Below, piece after piece: positions 28,130 through 38,642 of a stretch of 64,000 nucleotides of DNA; position 1 is the stretch's first letter; every line of letters begins with the position of its first letter. The notes under the pieces are model-generated. The model was not told the DNA's origin. It searched no databases and saw only the letters and a list, made by a program, of their open reading frames with translations. The stretch is from NCBI RefSeq assembly GCF_002778275.1, contig NZ_NESG01000001.1, positions 248,001-312,000 on the forward strand, given 5' to 3'. This stretch comes from Limnohabitans sp. G3-2 (lineage in GTDB: Bacteria; Pseudomonadota; Gammaproteobacteria; Burkholderiales; Burkholderiaceae_C). Position numbers and translations under genes: made by a program.

Positions 28130-29276
28130 CCTGACCTGGATTTTGGTGGGTCTGCCCGCAGCGTTCGCGCTGGGCTGGATCGCCTCGCGCCTGGATCTGC
28201 GCCAGATGCGCATCGCCAACCGTCAAGCCCCGCGGGCTTATTTCAAGGGCCTCAATTACCTGCTCAACGAGCAGCAAGACCAAGCCATTGACGCCTTCAT
28301 TGAGGCCGTTCAAAACGACCCCGACACGTCTGAGCTGCATTTTGCTTTGGGCAATTTGTTCCGCCGCCGGGGTGAATACGACCGCGCTGTGCGCGTCCAT
28401 GAACACCTGTTGTCACGGGCTGACTTGAGCAGTGCCGATCGGCAGCGTGCCCAACAAGGCTTGGCACTGGACTTCTTGAAAGCGGGTCTGCTGGACCGCG
28501 CCGAAGAAGCCTTGCGCAAGCTGGAGGGCACCCCTTACGAAGGCCAGGCACGCTTGGCGCGGCTGGGAATTTACGAGCGGTCGCGCGAATGGCCAGAGGC
28601 CATGCAAGTGGCGCAACTGCTCGAAAAGTCGGGCGAAGCCAATTTCGAGATGCGGCTGGCGCATTACCAATGCGAGCAAGCGCGTGAAGCCGTGCAACAA
28701 GGCGATGTGGCCAAAGCTTCGCAATTGCTGAGCACTGCCCTCAAGACCACCCCTGAAGCCGCCAGGCCTCGGATTCTGCTCGGTCAACTCCAGCTGTCCC
28801 AAGGACAGGCCGCACAGGCATTTGCCACTTTGTCGGTGTTGTTCGAACGCGCAGATGCGGCGGCGACCCTGGCGGCCCCGAGTCTGGTCAAAGCCGCGCA
28901 GGCGGCCGACCTGGTCGAGCAGGCGCAGGCCTTGCTGCAAAGACATTACGACAAACAACCCGGCATCGATGTGCTCGATGCCATCGCTGCTCTGGCCGCC
29001 TCATCGCCACAGGGGCAAGCGGCATCGCACCAACGCTACCTGGACCACCTGGCTCAACACACCTCATTGATGGCGGCCGCAAGGTGGTTGTCCAGCGACA
29101 AGCAAAGCCCACCCGCCTTGCCCGCAGCGGTCCAAAAAGCATTGGAACAAGCCATTCGGCCCTTGGCCCGTTACCGCTGTGCAGCTTGTGGGTTTGAAGC
29201 CAAAGAACACTTTTGGCATTGCCCAGGTTGCCAAGCTTGGGACAGTTATCCCCCCCGTCGCATCGAAGAGCTCTGA
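28119..29276 (+). CDS. lapB: Lipopolysaccharide assembly protein B
   Basis: 385 residues. One N-terminal membrane anchor (about 5-22, WILVGLPAAFALGWIAS) is followed by the typical RANRQAPRAYFKGLNYLL-like region (written here as NRQAPRAYFKGLNYLL). A series of TPR repeats covers about 45-310. A C-terminal rubredoxin-type zinc finger has CAACGFEAKEHFWHCPGC. LapB (YciM) controls LpxC degradation and LPS synthesis in E. coli. All family elements are present. Confidence 0.96.
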   Translation: MELDLTWILVGLPAAFALGWIASRLDLRQMRIANRQAPRAYFKGLNYLLNEQQDQAIDAFIEAVQNDPDTSELHFALGNLFRRRGEYDRAVRVHEHLLSRADLSSADRQRAQQGLALDFLKAGLLDRAEEALRKLEGTPYEGQARLARLGIYERSREWPEAMQVAQLLEKSGEANFEMRLAHYQCEQAREAVQQGDVAKASQLLSTALKTTPEAARPRILLGQLQLSQGQAAQAFATLSVLFERADAAATLAAPSLVKAAQAADLVEQAQALLQRHYDKQPGIDVLDAIAALAASSPQGQAASHQRYLDHLAQHTSLMAAARWLSSDKQSPPALPAAVQKALEQAIRPLARYRCAACGFEAKEHFWHCPGCQAWDSYPPRRIEEL

Positions 29277-29396
29277 AGCGCACAAGAAACAACTGGTTTC
29301 AAGTTCGCCGCCCCCAGCGCTTGCAGCGCCTTCACGCCGGCGCCCACAATGCAGGCGGCTGCCAAGGTCTGCAGCCTTGCACAAGGAGAGGCCGAG

Positions 29397-29693
29397 ATGC
29401 TCAAAAAAATCGCTGCCACCGCCATCGCCCTGCTGAGCTCGGCCGCCTGGCCCCAAGTGGACCTGAACAAGGCCAGTGAAATCGAGCTCGACGGCCTCAA
29501 GGGCTTGGGCCCGACCCTGACCCGGCAAATCATGGACGAGCGCCAGCAAAAGCCTTTCAGAGATTGGACAGACTTCATGCAGCGCGTCCAAGGCATCGCA
29601 CCGAAGAAAGCGGCCAGCTTGTCCGAGCAAGGCCTGCGGGTTCAAGGGCAAGCCTATGCCCCAGCCCTACGCCACCCTGCAAAAAAACCCTGA
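29397..29693 (+). CDS. ComEA-like helix-hairpin-helix protein
   Basis: 98 residues from MLKKIAATAIALL, preceded by AAGGAGAGG, so this start is preferred to the ATG at 29349. A short signal peptide (about 1-20) leads into two helix-hairpin-helix motifs (VDLNKASEIELDGLKGLGP and FMQRVQGIAPKKAASL). ComEA proteins bind double-stranded DNA in the periplasm during uptake; single-domain forms are common in betaproteobacteria. No other competence genes are adjacent, so a role in transformation is inferred from the family. Confidence 0.88.
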   Translation: MLKKIAATAIALLSSAAWPQVDLNKASEIELDGLKGLGPTLTRQIMDERQQKPFRDWTDFMQRVQGIAPKKAASLSEQGLRVQGQAYAPALRHPAKKP

Positions 29694-29729
29694 GCCGTCA
29701 AAGAACGCACCGAGCTTGACTAAGGGGGT

Positions 29730-32700
29730 CTATCGGTCGCCAAACCCACCGCCACCCGGTGTGTGGATTTCAAACACATCGCCCACTTGCATCTCGACCT
29801 GGCCGATGTGCGCCAAGGCCTCGACGCGGCCATCGCTGCGCACCACCCGGTTGATGCCCGGCAGGCCACTGTGCCCACCCGCCATGCCAAACGCGGGATG
29901 GACCCGCCCATTGGACAAAATGCCCGCCGTCATCGGCTCCAGAAAACGCACCCGGCGCACACCGCCGTCGCCGCCATGCCAGCGCCCCGCGCCGCCCGAT
30001 CCCTGGCGGATGGCATAACTTTCTAGGCGCACCGGGAAACGGAACTCCAGCACCTCGGGGTCTGTGAGGCGTGAATTGGTCATGTGGGTTTGCACCACCG
30101 AGGTGCCGTCAAAACCACCGACCAACTGGCCTTGTGCGTCAAAGCGCCCACCCGCACCGCTGCCACCCGAGATGGTTTCGTAGTACTGCACCCGCGCATT
30201 GCCAAAGGTGAAATTGTTCATGGTGGGCTGGCTGCCCGCCATCACGCCCAAAGCGCCAAACAGCGCGTTGGTGATGCAGGTCGAGGTCTCCACATTGCCC
30301 GCCACCACCGACGCGGGCGGGTTGGGGTTGAGCATGGAGCCCTGCGGAATGATGACTTTCAGGGGCTTGAGGCAACCCGCGTTCAGCGGGATGTCGTCGT
30401 CCACCAAACTGCGAAACACGTACAGCACCGCCGCCATGCACACCGCACGCGGCGCGTTGAAGTTGTTGGACAGCTGGGCGCTGGTGCCGGTGAAATCAAT
30501 TTCAGCCGTGCGCTCAGCCGCGTTCACACGCACCGCCACCTGGATCTGCGCCCCGTTGTCGAGCGGGAAAGTGAACGCGCCGTCTTTGAGGCGCGTGATG
30601 ACGCGGCGCACCGATTCTTCGGCGTTGTCCTGCACATGGCGCATGTAGGCCTGCACCACGTCCAGGCCAAACTGCGCCACCATGCGGCGCAGCTCTTGCA
30701 CGCCTTTTTCGTTGGCGGCAATTTGCGCTTTCAAGTCGGCCATGTTTTGCGCCGGGTTGCGCGAAGGGTATTCGCCGCTTTGCAACAAGGCCACCATCTC
30801 GGCCTCGCGCAGATGGCCCGCTTCGACCAACTTGACGTTGTTGATTTGCACGCCCTCTTCTTCGATGCGCGTGGAGAACGGCGGCATGGAGCCCGGCGTC
30901 AAGCCGCCCACATCGGCGTGGTGCCCGCGTGAGCCCACATAAAAAACGGGGTCTGCATGCCCTTCCAAGTACACCGGGGTGATGACCGTGATGTCGGGCA
31001 AATGCGTGCCGCCGTGGTACGGGTCGTTCAGCACAAACACGTCGCCGGGCTGCATGCGGCCTTTGTTTTCGTGGATCACGGTCTGGATGCTCTCACCCAT
31101 CGAGCCCAGGTGCACGGGCATGTGGGGCGCGTTGGCGATCAGATGGCCTTCGGCGCTGAACAGCGCACACGAAAAGTCGAGCCGCTCTTTGATGTTGACC
31201 GAATAAGCGGTGTTTTGCAGCTGCAGCCCCATCTGCTCGGCGATGTTCATGAACAGGTTGTTGAACACCTCCAGCAGCACCGGGTCGGCCTGCGTGCCTG
31301 CGGCGTGCTGCACGGCGCGCGCCTGCACGCGCACCAGCAACAAATGGTCCAGCGCCGTCAAGCGCGCTTGCCAACCGGGCTCCACCACGGTGGTGGCATT
31401 TTTCTCGGCAATGATGGCCGGGCCGTCGAGCACATCGCCCGGGCGCATGTCTTCGCGCACCACGAGCGCGGCGCCCTGCCACTGGGCCAGGCCTTGCGCA
31501 TTGGCGGCGTACACCTGCACCGTGTCGCGGCGCGGCACTTCGCGCTCGGGGTTCAGCGCATGCACAGCCTCTTCGGGTGCATCGCCAGGCAGCACGGCCT
31601 CGACCGACACGGCTTCGACCACCAAGGCCTTGCCCTGCATCAAGAAGGCAAAGCGCTGGCGATACGCCGCTTCAAAACCGGCCACCAATTGGGCCTGATC
31701 GCCCCAGGGCACAACCAAGGCCGAGTCGGTGCCTTCGTAGCGCAAATGCACGCGTTGGCGCAACTCGATGCGGTCCGCATGGCCTGCGTCCCCGCCCATT
31801 TGCGCCAACAAGGCTTGGCCCGTGGTCTCGCCCAAAGCCTGCAAGCGCTCGGCCATCAGGGGCATGGCGGCCGCATCGAGGCGCCGCTCAATCGATTCCT
31901 CGCGCATCACGTTCTGGTCGGCCAAGCCCATGCCGTAGGCCGACAGCACGCCCGCCAGCGGGTGCACCAGCACCTGCGACATGCCCAAAGCATCCGCCAC
32001 CAAACACGCATGCTGGCCGCCCGCGCCGCCAAAGCACTGCAAGGTGTAGCGCGTCACATCGTAGCCCCGCGCCACCGAAATTTTCTTGATGGCATTGGCC
32101 ATCTGCTGCACCGCGATCTGGATGAAACCGTGCGCCACGTCTTCGGCAGCGCGGGCGGTTTGCTTGGCCAATTGCTCAAAATGCCCGCGCACCACTTCGG
32201 CGTCCAGCGGCTGGTTCGCCTCGGGCCCGAACACCGAGGGAAAAAACTTCGGCTGCACCTTGCCCACCATCACGTTCGCATCGGTCACCGCCAGCGGCCC
32301 GCCCCGGCGGTAGCTGGCTGGGCCGGGGTTGGCCCCCGCGCTTTGCGGGCCCACCCGGAACCGCGCACCGTCGTAGGCCAAGAGCGAGCCGCCGCCTGCC
32401 GCCACGGTGTGGATGCTCATCATGGGCGCACGCATGCGCACACCCGCCACCTGGGTTTCAAATTCGCGCTCGAACTGACCCGCAAAGTGCGACACATCGG
32501 TGGACGTGCCGCCCATGTCAAAACCAATCACCTTGTCATGCCCCGCCAGCTGGGCCGTGCGCGCCATGCCCACGATGCCGCCGGCCGGGCCGCTCAAAAT
32601 CGCGTCTTTGCCCGCAAACACCTGCGCGTCAGTCAAGCCGCCCGAGGACTGCATGAACATCAGTTTCACGCCTGGCATTTCGCGGGCCACCTGGTCGACA

Positions 32701-33392
32701 TAGCGGCGCAAGATGGGCGACAAATACGCGTCCACCACCGTGGTGTCACCCCGGCTGACCAGCTTCATCATCGGGCTGGTTTGGTGCGAAGTGCTGATCT
32801 GGGTGAAGCCCACCTCACGCGCCAAGCGCGCCGCAGCCTGCTCGTGCGCCGTGTGCCGCCAGCCGTGCATGAAGACCACCGCCACCGAGCGCACCCCTTG
32901 GGTGTGCCAATGCATCAATTGGGTGCGCAAATGCACCTCGTCGAGCGGCTGCAAGACCTCGCCGTCCACCGCCACCCGCTCCTGCGCCTCCAGCACCGCG
33001 CTGTAGAGCAACTCGGGCAACACAATCTGGCGGTCAAACAAACGCGGGCGGTTTTGGTAGGCGATGCGCAGCGCATCGCCAAAACCCTGCGTGGTCACCA
33101 GCAGCGTCGCTTCGCCCTTGCGCTCGAGCAGCGCATTGGTCGCCACCGTGGTGCCCATCTTGACGCACTCGACATGCGCCGGTGTGACCGGCTCACCGGG
33201 CTTCAGGCCCAGCAAATGGCGGATGCCCGCCACCGCCGCGTCGCGGTACTGCTCGGGGTTTTCAGACAGCAGTTTGTGCGTGACCAAAGTGCCGTCGGGC
33301 CGCTTGCCCACCACGTCGGTGAAGGTGCCGCCCCGGTCGATCCAAAATTGCCAACGGTTTGTGCCAGCGGGTGGGGTGTGGGGTTCGGTCAT
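29730..33392 (-). CDS. 5-oxoprolinase / hydantoinase A-B fusion
   Basis: 1,220 residues. The first half is HyuA-like: the N-terminal domain starts [14 protein letters not shown] and the ATPase-type core has [13 protein letters not shown]. The second half (about 700-1210) is HyuB-like, with [21 protein letters not shown] (first 15 residues diagnostic), [14 protein letters not shown] and [14 protein letters not shown]. Fused A-B proteins of about 1,200-1,290 residues are ATP-dependent 5-oxoprolinases, which open pyroglutamate to glutamate, though related enzymes act on hydantoins. ATG at 33392 is preferred to a TTG at 33416. It follows the MarR-type regulator on the same strand by 33 bases. Confidence 0.93.
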   Translation of the reverse strand: MTEPHTPPAGTNRWQFWIDRGGTFTDVVGKRPDGTLVTHKLLSENPEQYRDAAVAGIRHLLGLKPGEPVTPAHVECVKMGTTVATNALLERKGEATLLVTTQGFGDALRIAYQNRPRLFDRQIVLPELLYSAVLEAQERVAVDGEVLQPLDEVHLRTQLMHWHTQGVRSVAVVFMHGWRHTAHEQAAARLAREVGFTQISTSHQTSPMMKLVSRGDTTVVDAYLSPILRRYVDQVAREMPGVKLMFMQSSGGLTDAQVFAGKDAILSGPAGGIVGMARTAQLAGHDKVIGFDMGGTSTDVSHFAGQFEREFETQVAGVRMRAPMMSIHTVAAGGGSLLAYDGARFRVGPQSAGANPGPASYRRGGPLAVTDANVMVGKVQPKFFPSVFGPEANQPLDAEVVRGHFEQLAKQTARAAEDVAHGFIQIAVQQMANAIKKISVARGYDVTRYTLQCFGGAGGQHACLVADALGMSQVLVHPLAGVLSAYGMGLADQNVMREESIERRLDAAAMPLMAERLQALGETTGQALLAQMGGDAGHADRIELRQRVHLRYEGTDSALVVPWGDQAQLVAGFEAAYRQRFAFLMQGKALVVEAVSVEAVLPGDAPEEAVHALNPEREVPRRDTVQVYAANAQGLAQWQGAALVVREDMRPGDVLDGPAIIAEKNATTVVEPGWQARLTALDHLLLVRVQARAVQHAAGTQADPVLLEVFNNLFMNIAEQMGLQLQNTAYSVNIKERLDFSCALFSAEGHLIANAPHMPVHLGSMGESIQTVIHENKGRMQPGDVFVLNDPYHGGTHLPDITVITPVYLEGHADPVFYVGSRGHHADVGGLTPGSMPPFSTRIEEEGVQINNVKLVEAGHLREAEMVALLQSGEYPSRNPAQNMADLKAQIAANEKGVQELRRMVAQFGLDVVQAYMRHVQDNAEESVRRVITRLKDGAFTFPLDNGAQIQVAVRVNAAERTAEIDFTGTSAQLSNNFNAPRAVCMAAVLYVFRSLVDDDIPLNAGCLKPLKVIIPQGSMLNPNPPASVVAGNVETSTCITNALFGALGVMAGSQPTMNNFTFGNARVQYYETISGGSGAGGRFDAQGQLVGGFDGTSVVQTHMTNSRLTDPEVLEFRFPVRLESYAIRQGSGGAGRWHGGDGGVRRVRFLEPMTAGILSNGRVHPAFGMAGGHSGLPGINRVVRSDGRVEALAHIGQVEMQVGDVFEIHTPGGGGFGDR

Positions 33393-33425
33393 AGCTTGCT
33401 CAAAAATGAAATTCAAAAACCAGGT

Positions 33426-33968
33426 TCACAAAGAAGCGGCTGCACGCGCCGCCTGGTCGTACATGCCCGAGAGCACACGCAGCAATCGGGCCAACTCGCC
33501 TATGTCGCGGTTCAGCCCGTCGTCGGCCTTGAGCGCGTCGATCAAACAGCTCTCGCGGATTTCGCGGTAACGCTGCACATAGGCACGGCCCTCGTCGGTG
33601 GCGGCATAGGTCACGTCTTTGCCATTCTTTTGCGACACCACCACGCCCAGGCCTTGCAGCTTTTTCAGGGCGTAATTGACCAAATGGGTGTCTTCGATGT
33701 TCATGATGAAACAGATGTCGGCCAGGCGCTTGTCACGCGCACGGTGCGTCACGTGGTGCAGCACCAGCACATCCAAGGGCGTCAAATCTTTCAGACCCGC
33801 GGCGGCCATGCAATGGATGATCCAGCGGTGAAAGGCGTTGCCCGCCACGATCAGGCCAAACTCGAACTCGCTCATCTCCGCGCTGTCGGGCGAGACCAGA
33901 TGGGCCGAGGACACAATGGGGCTGGCGGCTGAAATGCTCAAAGAATTTTTGCGCGGCATGGGATCCAT
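33426..33968 (-). CDS. MarR-like winged-helix regulator
   Basis: About 180 residues. A winged-helix DNA-binding domain spans about 50-140 (LTPLDVLVLHHVTHRARDKRL, then DTHLVNYALKKLQGLGVV and a wing with KNGKDVTYAAT). The start is uncertain: ATG 33968 or 33959, with a TTG at 34010 also in frame. It is the first gene of an operon with the oxoprolinase and is divergent from dctPQM, so local control of both is likely. The ligand is not evident. Confidence 0.85.
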   Translation of the reverse strand: MDPMPRKNSLSISAASPIVSSAHLVSPDSAEMSEFEFGLIVAGNAFHRWIIHCMAAAGLKDLTPLDVLVLHHVTHRARDKRLADICFIMNIEDTHLVNYALKKLQGLGVVVSQKNGKDVTYAATDEGRAYVQRYREIRESCLIDALKADDGLNRDIGELARLLRVLSGMYDQAARAAASL

Positions 33969-34006
33969 CAAGGCTTGAAGGTTGAGAAAGTCTATGCCCG
34001 ATGCCG

Positions 34007-34028
34007 ACAATTTGCCAACAATTTGTTG
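34007..34028. promoter_or_regulatory. Candidate operator in the marR / dctP divergent region
   Basis: The octamer ACAATTTG occurs twice, at 34007-34014 and 34018-34025, with an 11-bp period (one helical turn). The right copy lies in a perfect palindrome CAACAA-T-TTGTTG (34016-34028). It sits just upstream of the regulator gene and about 145 bases before dctP. Binding by the MarR-like protein is inference. Confidence 0.5.
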
Positions 34029-34173
34029 ACGTTAAGGGAAAACACCGAGCACGGATCGCCGCCGCCTTGCCTACAGTGGTCACCTGACAGATGCACCCGA
34101 TGCGCGCGTGAAGCGGGCACCTTTCTTGCACTGCCCAGTGGACCATTCACTTCCATCTTTCACAGGAGTTTTC

Positions 34174-35151
34174 ATGCAACGTCGTGCCTTACACCTCAGC
34201 CTGCTGGCTGGCCTGCTCGCTGTTTCCGGCTTTGTGTCGGCCCAAACCAAATGGGACCTGCCCGCCGCTTACCCGGCCACCAACTTCCACTCGGTCAACA
34301 TGACCCAGTTTGCGGCCGACGTGGACAAAGCCACAGCGGGCAAGCTGAAAATCACCGTGCACGCCAACGCCTCCCTCTTCAAGGCCCCTGAAATCAAGCG
34401 TGCGGTGCAAGGCGGTCAAGCCCAAGCGGGTGAAATTTTGCTGGCCAACTTCAGCAACGAATGGCCCATCTACGCGGCCGATGGCCTGCCCTTCCTGGCC
34501 GACAGCTACGACGAAAGCATGAAGCTGTACAAGTCGCAAAAGCCCCTGATGGAGAAGAAACTCGCCGAACAAGGCATGGTGCTGTTGTATTCCGTGGCCT
34601 GGCCTCCCCAGGGCATTTACAGCAAAAAACCGCTGGCCAGCGCAGCCGACCTCAAAGGCATCAAGTGGCGCTCTTACAGCCCATCCACTGCACGCATTGC
34701 CGAACTGGTGGGCGCGCAACCCGTGACGGTCCAAGCGGCTGAATTCACCCAGGCGCTTGCCACGGGCGTTGTCGAGTCCACCATGACGTCTGGCGCCACC
34801 GGCGTGGACAGCAAGCTGTACGAGCACCTCAAGTACTACTACGACGTGCAGGCTTGGTTACCCAAGAACGCTGTGATCGCCAACAAGAAAGCATTTGACG
34901 CACTCGACAAACCCACGCAAGACGCCGTCATGAAGGCCGCCGCCGATGCGGAGACACGCGGGTGGACTGAATCGCGCAAAGTCAACGAGACGACCTTGGC
35001 CACGCTCAAGGCCAATGGCATGACGGTCACGCCGCCATCAGCGCAACTCAAGGCCGACATGAAGAAAGTGGGTGACACCATGCTCAAAGAGTGGCTGGAG
35101 AAATCGGGCGCCGAAGGCAAAGGCCTGGTGGACGCTTACAACAAGAAATAA
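34174..35151 (+). CDS. dctP: TRAP transporter substrate-binding protein (DctP family)
   Basis: Periplasmic binding protein of 325 residues. The start MQRRALHLS has GGAG seven bases upstream. Signal peptide ends GFVSAQ (about 24). Family features include FKAPEIKRAVQGGQAQAGE and the substrate-carboxylate arginine region GIKWRSYSP, then GVVESTMTSG. dctQ follows after six bases. The substrate is likely a small organic acid; the neighbouring oxoprolinase suggests 5-oxoproline or a related lactam/amide acid, but this is inference. Confidence 0.93.
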   Translation: MQRRALHLSLLAGLLAVSGFVSAQTKWDLPAAYPATNFHSVNMTQFAADVDKATAGKLKITVHANASLFKAPEIKRAVQGGQAQAGEILLANFSNEWPIYAADGLPFLADSYDESMKLYKSQKPLMEKKLAEQGMVLLYSVAWPPQGIYSKKPLASAADLKGIKWRSYSPSTARIAELVGAQPVTVQAAEFTQALATGVVESTMTSGATGVDSKLYEHLKYYYDVQAWLPKNAVIANKKAFDALDKPTQDAVMKAAADAETRGWTESRKVNETTLATLKANGMTVTPPSAQLKADMKKVGDTMLKEWLEKSGAEGKGLVDAYNKK

Positions 35152-35157
35152 CTGCAG

Positions 35158-35724
35158 ATGAGCACCAGCCCCGCCCCCCGTGCCTCATCGGTGCGTCGCT
35201 TTCTGGATGGCCTGTACCTGCTCGGGGGGCAACTGGCCGCCCTGTGCGTGCTGGCCATCCTGATGTTGATGATCGGTGCCTCCGTGGGACGTGCGCTGGA
35301 CTGGCGTGTCTCCTGGGTCAACGACATCGTGGCTTGGCTGTGTGCGGCCGCAGCGTTCTTGGGCATGGCCTACAGCTTTCGCAACGGTGACTTTGTGCGC
35401 GTGACGCTGGTGCTCGAGTCGGTATCGGCACCTGTGCGCCGCTGGCTGGAGCTGATGTCCCTCTCAGTGGCTGCCGTGGCCATTGGCTACCTGGGTTATT
35501 GGGCGGCGCGCTTCACCTGGGAGAGCTACGAGTTCAACGACATCGCAGGCAATATGGTGGCGATCCCGATCTGGATCCCGCAAATGAGCTTTGTGATCGG
35601 CTCGGCCATTTTGGTGATCGCGGTGATCGACGAATGCGTGTGCGTGTTCCGCGGTGGCAAGCCCAGTTATGTGGCGCGTGTCGAAGAGCGACACGCCCGT
35701 GGTGACTTTTCAGAGGAGCTTTGA
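35158..35724 (+). CDS. dctQ: TRAP transporter small permease (DctQ family)
   Basis: 188 residues with four predicted membrane helices (about 20-43, 55-75, 95-117 and 138-163). The conserved segment WVNDIVAWLCAAAAFLGMAY and the family FVRVTL motif are present. It links the binding protein to the large permease. Its stop overlaps the dctM start by one base (TGATG). Confidence 0.92.
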   Translation: MSTSPAPRASSVRRFLDGLYLLGGQLAALCVLAILMLMIGASVGRALDWRVSWVNDIVAWLCAAAAFLGMAYSFRNGDFVRVTLVLESVSAPVRRWLELMSLSVAAVAIGYLGYWAARFTWESYEFNDIAGNMVAIPIWIPQMSFVIGSAILVIAVIDECVCVFRGGKPSYVARVEERHARGDFSEEL

Positions 35725-37034
35725 TGGGCCTGCTTGAAATCGGGGGCCTGCTCCTCTTTTTGATGTTGTTGATGCTGAGCGGCGGCGTGTGGATCGCCAT
35801 GACCCTGGCCATTGTGGGCTGGGTCGGCCAAGCGTTTTTCACCAACACCCTGCCCGGCAAGAACCTGTTTTCCTCTTTCTGGGAAACCTCGTCCAGTTGG
35901 GAACTTGCAGCCCTGCCCATGTTCATTTGGATGGGCGAAATTTTGTACCGCACCAAGCTGTCCGAGCAGATGTTCGACGGCCTCTCGCCTTGGCTGTCCA
36001 AAGTGCCGGGGCGCTTGATGCACACCACCATTTTGGGTTGCGGGATTTTTGGTTCGGTTTCGGGCTCTTCGGCCGCCACCTGCGCCACGATTGCCAAAGT
36101 GGCCCTGCCCGAACTCGAAAAACGCGGCTACGACCGCAACATCGCGCTGGGCTCACTGGCCGCTGCAGGCGGTTTGGGCATCTTGATTCCGCCATCCATC
36201 ACCATGGTGGTGTATGCCGTGGCGGCAGACGCCAGCGTCATCCGCTTATTTCTCGCGGGCTTTTTGCCAGGCTTTTTGCTGATGGGCCTGTTCTCGGGCT
36301 ACATCATTTGGTGGAGCCTGCGCAACCCCGACAAAGTGCCACCGGCAGAAGCGCCAACGACCTTCATGGAAAAGATACGACGCTCGGGCAGTTTGATTCC
36401 TTGTGGCTTGCTGATTGTCTTCATCGTGTGGGTGCTGGTGGCAGGCATTGCCACCGCCACCGAATGCGCAGCCTATGGCGTGCTGGGGTCGCTCGCCATT
36501 GCCGCCGCGGGACGCAGCCTGACTTGGCAAAATTTCTGGCAAGGCCTGGTGAGTGCCACACGCGTGAGCTGCATGATCATGTTCATCCTGGCAGGCGCAG
36601 CGTTTCTGACCAAGACCATGGCCTTCACTGGCATTCCGCGCGAGTTGGCCGAGGTGGTGCACGCCATGAACCTCTCGCCCTTTGGCCTCATTGGGGTTTT
36701 GGTGCTGGTGTATCTGATTTTGGGCACAGCGCTGGATGGCATCTCCATGATCGTGCTGACCAGCGCGGTGGTGCTGCCCATGATCCAAAAAGCAGGGTTC
36801 GACCTGGTCTGGTTCGGCATCTTCATCATCATGTTGATCGAGATCGCGGAAATCACGCCACCCGTGGGCTTCAACCTGTTTGTGCTGCAAAACATGACCG
36901 GTATCGACAGCAACCGCATTGCCACGGTCACCCTGCCCTTTTTCGGGTGCTTGCTCCTGGGCATTGGCTTGATCACCGTCTTCCCATCCATCGTGACCAT
37001 CCTGCCCGACATGATGATGGGCGTGGCCAAATAA
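35724..37034 (+). CDS. dctM: TRAP transporter large permease (DctM family)
   Basis: 436 residues; sodium-coupled channel subunit with about 12 membrane helices. Signatures include ALPMFIWMGEIL, FGSVSGSSAATCATIAKV, GGLGILIPPSITMVVYAV and EIAEITPPVGFNLFVLQ. A ribosome binding site, AGAGGAGC, lies inside the end of dctQ. With dctP and dctQ it forms a complete TRAP system. Confidence 0.95.
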   Translation: MGLLEIGGLLLFLMLLMLSGGVWIAMTLAIVGWVGQAFFTNTLPGKNLFSSFWETSSSWELAALPMFIWMGEILYRTKLSEQMFDGLSPWLSKVPGRLMHTTILGCGIFGSVSGSSAATCATIAKVALPELEKRGYDRNIALGSLAAAGGLGILIPPSITMVVYAVAADASVIRLFLAGFLPGFLLMGLFSGYIIWWSLRNPDKVPPAEAPTTFMEKIRRSGSLIPCGLLIVFIVWVLVAGIATATECAAYGVLGSLAIAAAGRSLTWQNFWQGLVSATRVSCMIMFILAGAAFLTKTMAFTGIPRELAEVVHAMNLSPFGLIGVLVLVYLILGTALDGISMIVLTSAVVLPMIQKAGFDLVWFGIFIIMLIEIAEITPPVGFNLFVLQNMTGIDSNRIATVTLPFFGCLLLGIGLITVFPSIVTILPDMMMGVAK

Positions 37035-37095
37035 AAGCCGCGTCACTCCGGTAAGATGCCGCGCTGGCCCTACAAAGGGCATGAAAGAGTGACGG

Positions 37096-38106
37096 ATGTT
37101 TAAAAATGTGATGGTTTACCGCATCGGCGAGGGCTTTGCCCCTTCATTGGCCGATGTGCAGGCGGCGCTGGAGCCGGTGCAGTTTGTGGAGTGTGGCGCC
37201 AGCCAAGAAAAATCGATTGGCTGGGTGCCTCCACGGGGCGAGGCGCATGGCCCCCTGGTCGAATCGGTCGGCGGGCAGTGGATCCTGAAACTCATGATCG
37301 AGTCCAAGGCCGTTCCCGGCAACGTGGTGCGCCGCAAAGTCGATGAACGCATCGCCGAAATCGAAGCAGCCACCGGCCGCAAACCTGGCAAAAAAGAAAA
37401 ACGCGACCTGATGGACGACGCTCTGTTGTCGCTGCTGCCGCAGGCCTTTGCACGCCAGTCCACCGTGCTGGTGTGGATGGACCTGGAAAACCGCCGCTTG
37501 GTGCTGAACGCAGGCAGCCAAGGCAAGGCCGACGAAGTGATGTCGGCACTGATGAACGTGATGGGTGGCCTGTCGGTCTCGCTCATCCAAACCGTGACTT
37601 CGCCGCAAGCGGCCATGACGCAATGGCTCTTGGCCCCCACACCCGACGAGTGGCCGTCTGATTTGACCGTGGAGCGCGAAACCGTGCTCAAGTCCACCGG
37701 CGAAGACGCTGCCAGCGTGCGCTTTACCCGCCACCACCTGGCCAACGACGACGTGCGCAAACACGTACTGGAAGGCAAACTGCCCACCCAGCTGGCACTC
37801 AGCTGGGACGGCCGCGTGGCCTTTGTGCTGACCGAGACCCTGCAGCTGAAAAAAGTGCAGTACCTCGACGGCGTGATGGACGAGTCGGGCACCGACAAGA
37901 ACGAAGACCGCTTTGACGCCGATGTGGCCTTGTCCACTGGCTTATTGGGGCCGCTGATCGACAGCCTGATCGAAGCGCTGGGTGGCGAGATGGAACTGGG
38001 TGCGGCTGCAGCCGACCAAGCCATTCCCAACCCCACGCGCACCGTGATGAATTCAACGGTTTCAACGGGTGCTGCTGCTGGCAGCGACGAAGACCCGCCG
38101 TTTTAA
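37096..38106 (+). CDS. rdgC: Recombination-associated protein RdgC
   Basis: 336 residues, slightly longer than the E. coli protein (about 303). RdgC forms a ring around DNA and modulates RecA. Conserved features: MFKNVMVYRI start, GWVPPRG, RRKVDERIAEIEAATGRKPG-like segment (RKVDERIAEIE then KKEKRDLMDDALLSLLPQAF) and a DADVALSTGLLGPLID region. The Ala/Ser-rich tail explains the extra length. It is downstream of dctM but functionally unrelated. Confidence 0.95.
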   Translation: MFKNVMVYRIGEGFAPSLADVQAALEPVQFVECGASQEKSIGWVPPRGEAHGPLVESVGGQWILKLMIESKAVPGNVVRRKVDERIAEIEAATGRKPGKKEKRDLMDDALLSLLPQAFARQSTVLVWMDLENRRLVLNAGSQGKADEVMSALMNVMGGLSVSLIQTVTSPQAAMTQWLLAPTPDEWPSDLTVERETVLKSTGEDAASVRFTRHHLANDDVRKHVLEGKLPTQLALSWDGRVAFVLTETLQLKKVQYLDGVMDESGTDKNEDRFDADVALSTGLLGPLIDSLIEALGGEMELGAAAADQAIPNPTRTVMNSTVSTGAAAGSDEDPPF

Positions 38107-38150
38107 GACACGCCCAACACCCGCCCACACCCGCATAAAGGAGCCGCCCC

Positions 38151-38540
38151 ATGCTCACGGTGATCGCGATCTGCCTCGGTGCTTGCGTGGGGGCGCTCTC
38201 GCGTTGGCAGTTGGGTTTGTGGCTCAACCCCGTCAGCGCCAGTGCCGGCCTGCTGCCCTGGGGCACGCTGGCGGCCAACCTGATCGGCGGCTACTTGGTG
38301 GGCGTGTGTGTGGGCGTGTTCCAGCAACTGCCGGAGTTGGACCCGGTTTGGCGACTGGCCCTGGTCACAGGCTTCTTAGGCGCACTGACCACCTTCTCCA
38401 GTTTCTCGGCCGAGGTGGTGGCCATGCTGCAACAAGGCCGCTTTGCGCTGGCGGCAGGTACCGCCAGCATGCACTTGTTTGGTTCGCTGGCCCTCACGGT
38501 GCTGGGGCTCAAAACCGTGGGTCTGATCTGGGCGCGCTGA
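38151..38540 (+). CDS. crcB: Fluoride exporter CrcB/FluC
   Basis: 129 residues with four membrane helices. Family signatures are GACVGALSRWQLG, WGTLAANLIGGYLVG and the TGFLGALTTFSSFSAE motif that lines the fluoride pore. AAAGGAG precedes the ATG. I see no fluoride riboswitch in the 44 bases between rdgC and this gene. Confidence 0.95.
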   Translation: MLTVIAICLGACVGALSRWQLGLWLNPVSASAGLLPWGTLAANLIGGYLVGVCVGVFQQLPELDPVWRLALVTGFLGALTTFSSFSAEVVAMLQQGRFALAAGTASMHLFGSLALTVLGLKTVGLIWAR

Positions 38541-38642
38541 TCGGGTGAGGGGCGGGTTTGCAGCGGGAGCAGTCGGTCATCGTCTCAAGTGAAGTGACCG
38601 CTATCAGCCACATTGGGTATTTAAAGTCGTCTAGAAGCACTT

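Noticed and set aside
30957..33932. 991-codon plus-strand open frame opposite the oxoprolinase and regulator genes
   Set aside because: The translation is His/Arg/Gln-rich, low-complexity and without motifs. It is antisense to two well-supported genes and is a typical GC-rich shadow frame.
38107..38150. Fluoride riboswitch upstream of crcB
   Set aside because: The gap is only 44 bases and shows no crcB-motif sequence or pseudoknot.
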